A DNA stretch of 64,000 bases. It comes from CAYNRG01 sp047973125 (lineage in GTDB: Bacteria; Bacillota_I; Bacilli_A; Erysipelotrichales; Erysipelotrichaceae). The notes under the pieces were generated by a model. It had not been told where the DNA came from, did no database searches, and saw nothing but the letters and a program-made list of their open reading frames with translations. The DNA lies in contig JBKEBK010000025.1 of assembly GCA_047973125.1 (NCBI GenBank), positions 124,001 to 188,000 on the forward strand, written 5' to 3'. Below are positions 17,407 to 25,928 of the stretch, in pieces (positions within the stretch are counted from its first letter, which is position 1; each line of letters starts with the position of its first letter). A program made the position numbers and the translations under genes.

Positions 17407-19263
17407 TTATTTTAAACCATAATTTGGAAATCTTTTAAAGAAATCAGTCTCTACTATAGTTCTTGCAACATTCATTCTTAAGATATATTGATTAACAATT
17501 TCAGAAGCTTCTTCCTCTGTATACTTATCAGTATTTAATGTTATTTTATTAGTTAAAGGATCGTATAAAATATCATTGGTATTTATATGACCATAACTAT
17601 TAAAATAGAAACCTTCATAACTTTCATCCATTATATCTGTTCCAAAAACTGTTCTTCTATCATATTCAACATCAAACATATTAGCAAGAGTTGGTAAAAT
17701 ATCAAGTGTTGAAGTTCTTTTATCAATTTTTTCTGAAGTTATATCTTTACTCCAAATGAAAAACGGAGTGTACGCTTCTTTCCTATCAACATCTACCTTT
17801 AACCCCTTAGCATAATGATCACCAAATACAGCTATAACAACTTCATAATTGTTATTTTTAATATCCTCTACATATCTTTCTAAACCCTTATCTAAATCCA
17901 TATTTTTAGCCATATAGCATTTAAAATTATCATCTTTGTTTGGATAAATATCATTTATTTTCTCATAGTATTTTTCCGGATATTCACCACATTCTGCTTT
18001 ATTATATGGTTGATGACCATTGTAAGTTATAAAATATGATAAATACTTATCAGCCCAGTTATATATCCATTTAATTCTATCTAATGTAACAGAGTCTTTC
18101 TCAAGTAATTTTAGGCCCGTACCAACAATATCAAAAAACTCATAGCCCATATTAGGATACATTTTATCTCTTGAATAAAAATTTGCATAGTTACTATGAT
18201 AAGCACTGCTATAGTAACCTTCTCTACTAAATATTTTAGCAAGAGTTGTCACATAGGAATTTTCATTGTAAGAGTCAAATGTAATTTCTCCTGTAGAAAC
18301 CGGAAATAGTCCAGTATTTGCCATAAATTCAGTATCTGAGGTCGAACCATATAATAATGGTGCATTAAAATTAGTAAAATCTAAACCACTTTTTCTCATA
18401 TTATAAAGTGTAGGAGTAAGATCCTTATCAATTGCAGCGTTCATTAAAGACTCTGCTTGAATAATAACTAAACTCTTATCTTTGAAAATACCTGTATATT
18501 TATTATCAGTTTTTTCAATCTTACCAATTGAATCTAGTACCTCTACAATCAAATCATCTTCTATCTCAAACTGTGAAGAATGATGGATAAATAACCTTTC
18601 TACACTGTCACGAAACAATAATCCTATCTTTCCAAATTTACCAACAACAACATTTGTATTTGGTAGGTATTCATAAAAATAATCAGATGTTGAATAATAA
18701 TTTAATACTCCAGCTTTTTCTTTTTCCGAAGTAACAAGTACCTTTAAAGAAAATATTAACAACAATGAAGCAATTATTGAAACTAATCCACAAACTAAAT
18801 ATTTTTTATATTTGCTAAATGATATTTTTTCATTACTTTTATAAAGCATCAAAATTATGAACTGTAAGATAATAAGAAATATTACAAAAATAACTTTTGC
18901 ATCAATAAACTCCATTATACTTGATGTCATAGTAGCCATTTCTTCTTTAGCACTAAAAGCTGTGCTAAATAAAAAGTACTGTTCAAAAGCATTGTAATAA
19001 ACCTCTTGAGACATTAAGTAAATATAAATAATACTTAAAAATAAGTAAATTATAGCTTTATCTATTTTTTTTGGAAGAATTAAATTTAAACCAATTAAAA
19101 ATAATAGAATAAATAAATAAAAGAAGTACGAATAATTAATAAAATCATTAAAAAATAAAACCATAAATATTATATTTATTATAATTATAAAATTTGTTGT
19201 CAATTTTAAATTAAAAAAACTTATATCCCTTACATAATCCAATACACTCAGAATTTTTTTCAT
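17407..19263 (-). CDS. ltaS: Lipoteichoic acid synthase (LtaS)-family phosphoglycerol transferase
   Basis: A membrane protein of 618 residues with four to five N-terminal helices and a large extracellular sulfatase-fold domain. The catalytic features are IQAESLMNA (metal Glu), GSTSDTEF with the nucleophile Thr, and FGDHYAKG (metal Asp and His). It would polymerise glycerol-phosphate from phosphatidylglycerol onto a glycolipid anchor; the glycolipid operon at 55679-59738 could supply this. The ATG at 19263 (GGGGGAAGG upstream) is preferred to a GTG at 19281. It sits between rpsO and pnp. Confidence 0.85.
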   Translation of the reverse strand: MKKILSVLDYVRDISFFNLKLTTNFIIIINIIFMVLFFNDFINYSYFFYLFILLFLIGLNLILPKKIDKAIIYLFLSIIYIYLMSQEVYYNAFEQYFLFSTAFSAKEEMATMTSSIMEFIDAKVIFVIFLIILQFIILMLYKSNEKISFSKYKKYLVCGLVSIIASLLLIFSLKVLVTSEKEKAGVLNYYSTSDYFYEYLPNTNVVVGKFGKIGLLFRDSVERLFIHHSSQFEIEDDLIVEVLDSIGKIEKTDNKYTGIFKDKSLVIIQAESLMNAAIDKDLTPTLYNMRKSGLDFTNFNAPLLYGSTSDTEFMANTGLFPVSTGEITFDSYNENSYVTTLAKIFSREGYYSSAYHSNYANFYSRDKMYPNMGYEFFDIVGTGLKLLEKDSVTLDRIKWIYNWADKYLSYFITYNGHQPYNKAECGEYPEKYYEKINDIYPNKDDNFKCYMAKNMDLDKGLERYVEDIKNNNYEVVIAVFGDHYAKGLKVDVDRKEAYTPFFIWSKDITSEKIDKRTSTLDILPTLANMFDVEYDRRTVFGTDIMDESYEGFYFNSYGHINTNDILYDPLTNKITLNTDKYTEEEASEIVNQYILRMNVARTIVETDFFKRFPNYGLK

Positions 19264-19289
19264 AACCTTCCCCCATCGCACCGTGTTTT

Positions 19290-19318
19290 ATTGTACCACA
19301 AAATATAAAATATTTGAA
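19290..19318 (-). promoter_or_regulatory. Promoter of the ltaS-like gene
   Basis: Minus strand TTCAAA, 17 bp, TACAAT, with TGG before the -10 (extended). The -10 is 26 bases from the ATG. Confidence 0.55.
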
Positions 19319-19347
19319 TGTACAAATTTAAAGTATTAATTTGCAAT

Positions 19348-19384
19348 AAAAAATGCATATATATTTAATAATACAATGCATTTT
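19348..19384 (-). terminator. Terminator after rpsO
   Basis: Minus strand AAAATGCAT and ATGCATTTT pair (9 bp) around an AT-rich loop, followed by TTATT. It lies 17 bases after the rpsO stop. Confidence 0.65.
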
Positions 19385-19400
19385 AAAATTTAAATTATTT

Positions 19401-19667
19401 TTATTTTCTAAGACCTAATCTCTTAACTAATTCACGGTATCTATTAACATCTTTTTCACGTAAATAAGTCATAAACTTTTTTCTTTTACCTACCATTTTC
19501 ATTAGACCTCTTGTTGAATGATAGTCTTTTTTATGAATCTTAAGGTGTTCAGTTAATGTGTTTATTTGTGCAGTTAATACTGCAACCTGAACTTCAACAG
19601 ATCCAGTATCTCCTTCAAATAAAGCAAAGTCTTTCATTATTTTTGTTTTTTCAATTTTTGATAACAT
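19401..19667 (-). CDS. rpsO: 30S ribosomal protein S15
   Basis: An 88-residue S15 with the family helices EGDTGSVEVQVAVLTAQIN, HLKIHKKDYHSTRGL and the C-terminal RYRELVKRLGLR. It binds the 16S rRNA three-way junction early in 30S assembly. The ATG at 19667 is chosen because GGAGGAG lies just upstream; an ATG at 19682 overlaps that site and would add five residues not seen in the family. It has its own promoter and a folded leader that may mediate autoregulation. Confidence 0.96.
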   Translation of the reverse strand: MLSKIEKTKIMKDFALFEGDTGSVEVQVAVLTAQINTLTEHLKIHKKDYHSTRGLMKMVGKRKKFMTYLREKDVNRYRELVKRLGLRK

Positions 19668-19674
19668 TTTTTTC

Positions 19675-19742
19675 TCCTCCATATTGTTTTTAACTAATAT
19701 TCCGAGTAAAACGATGAGGAATCGACAAACCCAGAATAAAGC
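19675..19742 (-). promoter_or_regulatory. Structured rpsO leader, candidate S15 autoregulatory pseudoknot
   Basis: The RNA forms an outer 9-bp stem AUUCUGGGU / ACUCGGAAU (19729-19737 with 19699-19707, using G-U pairs). Inside it a CGAU-UCCUC-AUCG hairpin presents a UCCUC loop (19716-19720). That loop is complementary to the GAGGA of the rpsO ribosome site (19675-19680), so a pseudoknot could mask initiation. S15 represses its own mRNA through leader structures in several bacteria; that this leader does so is inference. Confidence 0.55.
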
Positions 19743-19748
19743 TTTTTA

Positions 19749-19777
19749 ATAATAGCATATTTCTAAGTATATTTCAA
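19749..19777 (-). promoter_or_regulatory. Promoter of rpsO
   Basis: Minus strand TTGAAA, exactly 17 bp, TATTAT. The expected start near 19742 gives a 75-base leader holding the whole folded region. Confidence 0.7.
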
Positions 19778-19778
19778 C

Positions 19779-21518
19779 TTATTTTTTTAAAATAATACCT
19801 AATTCTTCTAATTGACTATCATCTACTTTCCCTGGGGAATTTGACATTAAATCCGTTGCAGATGAAGTTTTAGGAAATGCAACAACATCTCTGATATTTT
19901 CTGTACCAGCTAGAATCATAACTAATCTTTCTAAGCCAATACCAACTCCTCCATGAGGTGGAGCACCATAATTAAATGCCTCCATGAAATACCCGAATTT
20001 TTCGATAGCACTTTCTTTAGATAGACCAATTGCCTCAAATACTTTTTCTTGCATTTCTTTAGTGTGAATACGAATTGCACCACTTAACAATTCGTATCCA
20101 TTTAATACTAAATCGTAAGCTCTAGAGTAACAATTTTCAGGTTCACTAAATAATTTATCCATGTCTTCAATTCTTGGTGATGTAAATGGATTGTGTGAAG
20201 AAACATATTTTTCTTCCTCAGGCGAATACTCAAACATTGGAAAATCTGTAACCCATAAAAATGATATTTTACTTTGATCAATTAAATTTAATTCCTTACC
20301 AAGTTTTAATCTTAGTGCACCTATTGAATTTTGTGCAACACTTTTATTAGTATCAGCCACAATAAACACTATATCATTATCAGCTAAGTTTAAAGTTTTG
20401 ATAATATCACTTTTTTCATTCTCTGACATAAACTTAGAAATCGATCCTGAAAGTTCAGAGTTATTATATTTTAAAAATGATAGTGCCTTTGCTCCAAATC
20501 CTTTTATATACTCCTGTAACCTGTCAATATCTTTTCTTGAAAATTTATCGGCATTATTTAAAGATATCGCATAAATACTTCCTTTTTTACTTAAAATATC
20601 TGAGAACACTTTAAATTCAGTATTAGTAAATATTTGAGCAATATTATTTAAATAAAGTTCAAATCTAGTATCTGGTTTATCACTTCCATAACGCTCCATG
20701 ACATCATCATATTTTAATCGTTCAAAAGCATCAAGTTCTATTCCCTTAATTTCTTTAAAAACTTTGCACATTAAATTTTCTACAAGTTTCCAAACATCCT
20801 CTTCATTAACAAAGCTCATCTCTAAATCAACTTGAGTGAATTCTGGTTGGCGATCTGCCCTTAGATCTTCATCCCTTAAACATCGAGCTATTTGAAAATA
20901 CTTTTCTAATCCCCCGACCATTAAAAGTTGCTTATAAATTTGTGGTGCTTGTGGTAATGCATAAAAACTCCCCTTATGAATTCTGCTAGGTACAAGATAA
21001 TCACGAGCACCTTCTGGAGTAGAATTAGAAAGAATTGGTGTCTCAACTTCTATAAAATCTCTCTCTGTTAGAAAATTTCTAATTATATTACACACTTGAT
21101 GTCTTAATATTAGATTATTTTTAATTGGATTGCGTCTAATATCTAAATAACGATATTTTAATCTTGTTTCTTCTAGTGATTCAGTTTCATCAGTAATTGT
21201 AATAGGTGGAGTTTCTGCTGTGTTTAAAATAGTAACTTCTGTAACTTTTATTTCAATATCACCAGTATCAATTTTATTATTTTTATCTTTTCTTTCTAAA
21301 ACTATACCCTTTACTTGAAGAACATATTCATTTCTTACTGACTTTATTGTTTCATTTAATATTTCATCAAATACAACTTGAACAATACCACTTCGATCTC
21401 TTAGATCAATAAAAACTAATGAACCAAGATTTCTCCTTCTTGAAACCCATCCAACAACCGTAACTTCTTCATTAACATTATTTATTCTTAAATTTCCATT
21501 ATAATGTGTTCTTTGCAT
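19779..21518 (-). CDS. aspS: Aspartyl-tRNA synthetase
   Basis: A 579-residue bacterial-type AspRS (class II). The N-terminal OB anticodon-binding domain has VVGWVSRRRNLGSLVFIDLRD. Class II motif 2 reads FQIARCLRDEDLRADRQPEFTQ, motif 3 GIGLERL near the end, and the bacterial GAD insertion domain lies in between. It begins one base after the hisS stop (TAA-A-ATG), with GGGGGA upstream, so it shares the hisS transcript and the T-box ahead of it. Confidence 0.97.
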   Translation of the reverse strand: MQRTHYNGNLRINNVNEEVTVVGWVSRRRNLGSLVFIDLRDRSGIVQVVFDEILNETIKSVRNEYVLQVKGIVLERKDKNNKIDTGDIEIKVTEVTILNTAETPPITITDETESLEETRLKYRYLDIRRNPIKNNLILRHQVCNIIRNFLTERDFIEVETPILSNSTPEGARDYLVPSRIHKGSFYALPQAPQIYKQLLMVGGLEKYFQIARCLRDEDLRADRQPEFTQVDLEMSFVNEEDVWKLVENLMCKVFKEIKGIELDAFERLKYDDVMERYGSDKPDTRFELYLNNIAQIFTNTEFKVFSDILSKKGSIYAISLNNADKFSRKDIDRLQEYIKGFGAKALSFLKYNNSELSGSISKFMSENEKSDIIKTLNLADNDIVFIVADTNKSVAQNSIGALRLKLGKELNLIDQSKISFLWVTDFPMFEYSPEEEKYVSSHNPFTSPRIEDMDKLFSEPENCYSRAYDLVLNGYELLSGAIRIHTKEMQEKVFEAIGLSKESAIEKFGYFMEAFNYGAPPHGGVGIGLERLVMILAGTENIRDVVAFPKTSSATDLMSNSPGKVDDSQLEELGIILKK

Positions 21519-21519
21519 T

Positions 21520-22812
21520 TTAGTCTTCCCCCTTACAATTACACTTATGACTTTCTTGATTTACTTTATCATCAATTACTTCTATAAAGTTATCAAAAGA
21601 TGCTGTTTCTTGACTTTTGTCGCAAGTAAATTTTATACTGACCACTTCATTTTTTACTTCATCCTCGCCGATTATTATGATAACTTTTGTATTTCTTCTA
21701 TCTACGCTTTTAAATTGGCTTTTCATTGATCTATCTACTACATTTAGAGACGTTTTATAGCCATATGCTCGACAAGTTGTCGCTACTTGAAGAGCATAAT
21801 TACCAACATCACCCATACTAATTACATAAATATCTAAATCATCATCTACTGCAAAATCCACATCTTCAGCATCGAGCATTAGCAATAGTCTTTCCAAACC
21901 AACAGCAAACCCAACTCCTGACATCTTAGGGCCACCAAAATATTCCACTAGACCATCATACCTTCCACCACCAAATATCGTTGATTGGCTTCCAGCATCA
22001 TCATGGGTAGAAACCAATTCAAATACCGTATCAGTATAATAATCAAGACCTCTTACTAATCTGTTTTCTATTTCATAAGGAATCTCTAAATCATCTAATG
22101 CTTTAAGTACTTCCTCAAAATACTTAGTAGACTCCTTTGTAAGATAATCTTTTAAAATTATAGATTTTTTCACTTTTGGATGATCACAATCTTTTTTACA
22201 ATCTAAAATTCTTAGTGGATTATTTTCATATCTTTTTTGACAATCTTCACATAGCTCACTTAAAAAAGGTTTAAAATACTCCTTAAGAGCAGTATGATAA
22301 TTATTCCTAGACTCTTTATCACCAAGTGTATTAATTAGTACTTTAACCGATGATAATCCTACAGACTTAATTAAACTATAACCTAATGCAATTGTCTCAG
22401 CATCTACTATAGGACTTTTTACACCAATATTTTCAACACCAAACTGATGAAATTGTCTTTGCCTTCCCTTTTGCGGGTTTTCATGTCTAAACATTGGTCC
22501 TATATAGTAATATTTCTGCGGTAACTCTGTATTCGCATATAACTTATGCTGACAAAAACTACGAATTACGCCAGCTGTACCCTCAGGTCTAAGTGTTAAA
22601 CTATTTCTACCAACCTCAAATGTATACATCTCTTTATTTACCATATCAGAAGAATCATTCTCTCTTTTAAAAACCTTCGTATCTTCAAATATTGGTGTTC
22701 GAATTTCACTATAATCATATACCCAACATAATTCATTTATGATTTGCTCTAACTTTTTCCATTTCAAAGAATCTATTGATAAAATATCATATGTCCCTTT
22801 AATAGTTTTCAT
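21520..22812 (-). CDS. hisS: Histidyl-tRNA synthetase
   Basis: A 430-residue class II HisRS. Motif 2 is MFRHENPQKGRQRQFHQ, the HisA signature is LVRGLDYYTDTVFE, and motif 3 is GVGFAVGLERLL. The C-terminal anticodon-binding domain follows. The last ten residues (SHKCNCKGED) carry two Cys and a His, an unusual small tail. The start has AGGAGG. It is the first gene after a T-box leader and is followed directly by aspS. Confidence 0.97.
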   Translation of the reverse strand: MKTIKGTYDILSIDSLKWKKLEQIINELCWVYDYSEIRTPIFEDTKVFKRENDSSDMVNKEMYTFEVGRNSLTLRPEGTAGVIRSFCQHKLYANTELPQKYYYIGPMFRHENPQKGRQRQFHQFGVENIGVKSPIVDAETIALGYSLIKSVGLSSVKVLINTLGDKESRNNYHTALKEYFKPFLSELCEDCQKRYENNPLRILDCKKDCDHPKVKKSIILKDYLTKESTKYFEEVLKALDDLEIPYEIENRLVRGLDYYTDTVFELVSTHDDAGSQSTIFGGGRYDGLVEYFGGPKMSGVGFAVGLERLLLMLDAEDVDFAVDDDLDIYVISMGDVGNYALQVATTCRAYGYKTSLNVVDRSMKSQFKSVDRRNTKVIIIIGEDEVKNEVVSIKFTCDKSQETASFDNFIEVIDDKVNQESHKCNCKGED

Positions 22813-22835
22813 TTTTACTTTCCTCCTTTAAAAAA

Positions 22836-23062
22836 ATATAAAAACGTCCTCAATAATCTAAGGACGTTATTAAACGCGGTACCACCTTAGTTCATAATTT
22901 AAAATTATGCACTTTATTCATTAACGCAGATTCACGATTATCCCTACTACTACTTCAAGATAATTTCTAAAAAGTGTCAACATATTACATTATTTTAGAA
23001 ACTCTCACCAATGTTTCCTCTCTTTGAAATTTTATGTAATTTGCCTCTTTATCTTTGAATTT
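22836..23062 (-). promoter_or_regulatory. T-box riboswitch of the hisS-aspS operon (overlapping Asp/His specifier)
   Basis: The T-box core AGGTGGTACCGCG is at 22875-22888 on the minus strand, followed by a terminator (AACGTCCT / AGGACGTT, 22843-22868, then T-run). Stem I has the paired ATTACAT / ATGTAAT segments. Below it the specifier-loop side reads TTGACACTT at 22972-22980. GAC (Asp, 22976-22978) and CAC (His, 22974-22976) overlap in GACAC, fitting an operon with both synthetases. The register is by eye, not proven. Confidence 0.88.
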
Positions 23063-23067
23063 AATTA

Positions 23068-23096
23068 AATATACTATTTTTACTTTAAAATGTCAA
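23068..23096 (-). promoter_or_regulatory. Promoter of the hisS-aspS T-box transcript
   Basis: A consensus -35 TTGACA, a 17-bp spacer and TATATT lie on the minus strand, directly after the relA stop codon. This is one of the best sigma-A-type promoters in the window. Confidence 0.8.
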
Positions 23097-23097
23097 T

Positions 23098-25308
23098 CTA
23101 CAATATTTGCCTTTCAACAGATATTACTCCATTAACCTTTCTTAAATTTGCAATGATCAACCTTAAATGTTCAAAATCCTTTACAAGTACTTTCATCTTA
23201 GTGCCAGTAGTTAAATTTTCAGAATTTACAGTAGAGTGAACATCTAATAATTTAGCCTTGCACTGTGATGTTATGGTAACTAAATCAGTAAGTAAAAAGT
23301 TACGATCTTTTGATAAAACTGATACGTTTGCCTCATATTCATGCTGCAACAGACTTTCATCCCAATTAACTTCTAAAACTCTACTCTTAACACTTTTTAC
23401 ATTTGGACAATCAACGCGATGAACCTTAACCCCTTGACCTTTAGTAATGTAGCCTATAATTTCATCACCATACACAGGATTACAACAACCTGCAAGTGAC
23501 ATCATCATGCTATCAACACCCTTGACCTTAATACCTAGTAAACTACTTTTATTATTGCGCTTTTTTTCTTTTTTTCTTCCAAGTATTTTTGAAAGTGTAT
23601 CATCATGTGTAACAGCTCTTTTTTGATTTGTTAATCTTTCTACAACATGTTGAGTAGAAATTGATTTAACTGCAATTGCATACATAAAATCAATATAGTT
23701 TGATAATTGAAAATGAGAAAAAGCTGACTCAATTTTCTTTTTATCCATGTACTCTTTATCATCAAAGCCTCTTTTTCTAAGTTCTTCACGAAGCATTTGT
23801 TCTCCATCTTCAACTTTTTCCTCGCGACGTTCGGCCTCTTTTTTCATTAAACGGCTTTTAATTTTACTTTTAGCTTGAGTTGTCTTAACAACCTTTAGCC
23901 AATCTTCACTTGGCCCTGCAAATTGTTTAGAAGTTTTTATCTCAATTACATCACCAGTTTTTAAAACTGTATTTAAAGGAACTAATGACTCATTAACAAT
24001 TGCACCAACACATGAATGTCCAACTTCCGTATGTACTCTATATGCAAAATCAATCGGTGTAGAACCATTTGGAAGATCAATTACTCGACCATTTGGAGTC
24101 ATAACATACACATTTGCTTCAAACATATCCTTTTGAAGTATATCCATATACTCAATCGGATTATTTTCATCTTGTTCGCTATTTAAAATGGCAACATCTT
24201 TAAACCAAGTTAGTTTTTCTTCTATTTCTTTTTGTTCTCGATGTTGATCATACTTTGCCCCCTCTTTATACTTCCAGTGAGCAGCAACACCCTTTTCAGC
24301 TATAGAATCCATAACTTCAGTTCTTATCTGCACTTCAAAGATTCTTCCTTCATCTCCAACAATTGTAGTATGTAATGACTGGTACATATTAACCTTTGGA
24401 ACAGCAATATAATCTTTTAGTCTTCCTGGAATCGGACGATATTTGGCATGTATATGCCCTAGAACCTCATAACAATTTAACTCAGTTTTAGTAACTATTC
24501 TGATTGCTAAAAGGTCTAAAATTTCCTCAAATCTTTTATTTTTGGTTTTCATTTTCTTATATATACTATATAAATGTTTACTTCTACCAAAAATTCTAAA
24601 TTTTATTTTATTTTTTCCCAATAAATCACTTATATCAGAAATCATTTGCTTAACTTGTTGATCCCTCTCAATCTTTTTAGCTTCAACAAGTTTTGCAATT
24701 GTATAATACTGTTCTTTTTCTAGGTAAAAAAAGCTAAGGTCTTCTAACTCATTTTTTATCTCACTAATACCTAATCTATGCGCAATTGGAGCATAGACAT
24801 CTAAAGTTTCTGAAGCAATCTTCTTTTGCTTTTCTTCACTCATAAATTCTAAAGTTCTCATATTATGAAGACGATCAACAAGTTTAATAAAAATTACTCT
24901 AACATCCTTTGCCATTGCAATAAATATTTTTCGATGATTTGCAGCAAGATATTCTCTTTCATCTTTAAATTGGATATTACCAATTTTAGTAACACCCTCA
25001 ACTAAGGTTGTAATTTCTTCATCAAATTCATTTACAAGTTCTTCTCTTTCAATATCACAATCTTCCAAAACATCATGTAAAAGACCGGCAGCAAGAGTTT
25101 TAGGACCTGCTTGTAGAGTTGATAAAATATAAGCAACATTAATGCAGTGAATAAAATATGGTTCACCACTTTTTCTAAATTGATTAGCATGCATCTTTTT
25201 TGCATATTCTAATGCTTTTTCAATAACAACTATATTTTCTTTACGATTAATATATTTTCTAACAGATAGCATTAAATCTTTTTCAGTTATTTTATTAAAT
25301 GTTACCAT
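23098..25308 (-). CDS. relA: Bifunctional (p)ppGpp synthetase/hydrolase, RelA/SpoT type
   Basis: A 736-residue long RSH stringent-response enzyme. The HD hydrolase domain shows HDVLEDC near residue 77 and KLVDRLHNMRTL. The synthetase domain shows YQSLHTTIVG near residue 310. The TGS domain starts at VYVMTPNGRVIDLP, followed by the helical/zinc-finger region and a C-terminal ACT domain (about 660-736). Both catalytic halves look intact, so it should make and degrade (p)ppGpp. It follows apt with a hairpin in between; the apt-relA order is as in Bacillus. Confidence 0.96.
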   Translation of the reverse strand: MVTFNKITEKDLMLSVRKYINRKENIVVIEKALEYAKKMHANQFRKSGEPYFIHCINVAYILSTLQAGPKTLAAGLLHDVLEDCDIEREELVNEFDEEITTLVEGVTKIGNIQFKDEREYLAANHRKIFIAMAKDVRVIFIKLVDRLHNMRTLEFMSEEKQKKIASETLDVYAPIAHRLGISEIKNELEDLSFFYLEKEQYYTIAKLVEAKKIERDQQVKQMISDISDLLGKNKIKFRIFGRSKHLYSIYKKMKTKNKRFEEILDLLAIRIVTKTELNCYEVLGHIHAKYRPIPGRLKDYIAVPKVNMYQSLHTTIVGDEGRIFEVQIRTEVMDSIAEKGVAAHWKYKEGAKYDQHREQKEIEEKLTWFKDVAILNSEQDENNPIEYMDILQKDMFEANVYVMTPNGRVIDLPNGSTPIDFAYRVHTEVGHSCVGAIVNESLVPLNTVLKTGDVIEIKTSKQFAGPSEDWLKVVKTTQAKSKIKSRLMKKEAERREEKVEDGEQMLREELRKRGFDDKEYMDKKKIESAFSHFQLSNYIDFMYAIAVKSISTQHVVERLTNQKRAVTHDDTLSKILGRKKEKKRNNKSSLLGIKVKGVDSMMMSLAGCCNPVYGDEIIGYITKGQGVKVHRVDCPNVKSVKSRVLEVNWDESLLQHEYEANVSVLSKDRNFLLTDLVTITSQCKAKLLDVHSTVNSENLTTGTKMKVLVKDFEHLRLIIANLRKVNGVISVERQIL

Positions 25309-25336
25309 ATTTCTATTCTCCTCTCTTTTTTTAAAA

Positions 25337-25358
25337 ATTCGAAGATAACTCTTCGAAT
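25337..25358 (-). terminator. Terminator or attenuator between apt and relA
   Basis: Minus strand ATTCGAAGA-GTTA-TCTTCGAAT is a 9-bp perfect stem followed by TTTT and then an A-run. It starts 6 bases after the apt stop. Since no other promoter is evident for relA, some read-through is likely. Confidence 0.65.
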
Positions 25359-25364
25359 ATTATA

Positions 25365-25877
25365 TTAATATGATAAAACAGTAAAAACGTTATAATCTTT
25401 TAATCCTTTTCTTCCATTTAATCCTTCTAATTCAATTAAAAATGCACAACCAACAACTTCGCCACCCATCTCTTCAATAATTTTAATAGTTGCCTCAACT
25501 GTACCACCAGTTGCTAAAAGATCATCAACAACAAGGACTTTCTGTCCTGACTTTATTGAGTCATTATGCATGTGCAATTCATTTGAACCATATTCCAAAT
25601 CATATTTGTAACTAATTGTCTCTCTTGGTAGTTTCCCAGGTTTACGAACAGGTACAAATCCGATTTTCATATTAATCGCAACAGGACAACCAAAGATAAA
25701 GCCTCTTGATTCTGGTCCAACTATAACTTCTGCACCAACTTTTCTAGCAAAATCTTCAATTTGTTTTGTAGCCTCATAAAAAGCATCACCATTGTTCATC
25801 AATGGAGTAATATCTCTAAATAATATCCCATCTTTTGGAAAATCCTTTATTTCTGCTATATATTCTTTTAAGTTCAT
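25365..25877 (-). CDS. apt: Adenine phosphoribosyltransferase
   Basis: A 170-residue purine salvage enzyme making AMP from adenine and PRPP. The PRPP loop is VLVVDDLLATGGT near residue 118; the N-terminal FPKDGILFRDITPLM and the GPESRGFIFG block are typical of Apt. The product AMP and the adjacent relA link it to nucleotide balance. GGAGG lies 12 bases before the ATG, a somewhat long spacing. TATAAT at 25908-25913 may be its -10. Confidence 0.96.
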   Translation of the reverse strand: MNLKEYIAEIKDFPKDGILFRDITPLMNNGDAFYEATKQIEDFARKVGAEVIVGPESRGFIFGCPVAINMKIGFVPVRKPGKLPRETISYKYDLEYGSNELHMHNDSIKSGQKVLVVDDLLATGGTVEATIKIIEEMGGEVVGCAFLIELEGLNGRKGLKDYNVFTVLSY

Positions 25878-25928
25878 CTAAATTTAATATCCTCCATTCA
25901 CTAAATTATTATACAACAATTTATGTAT

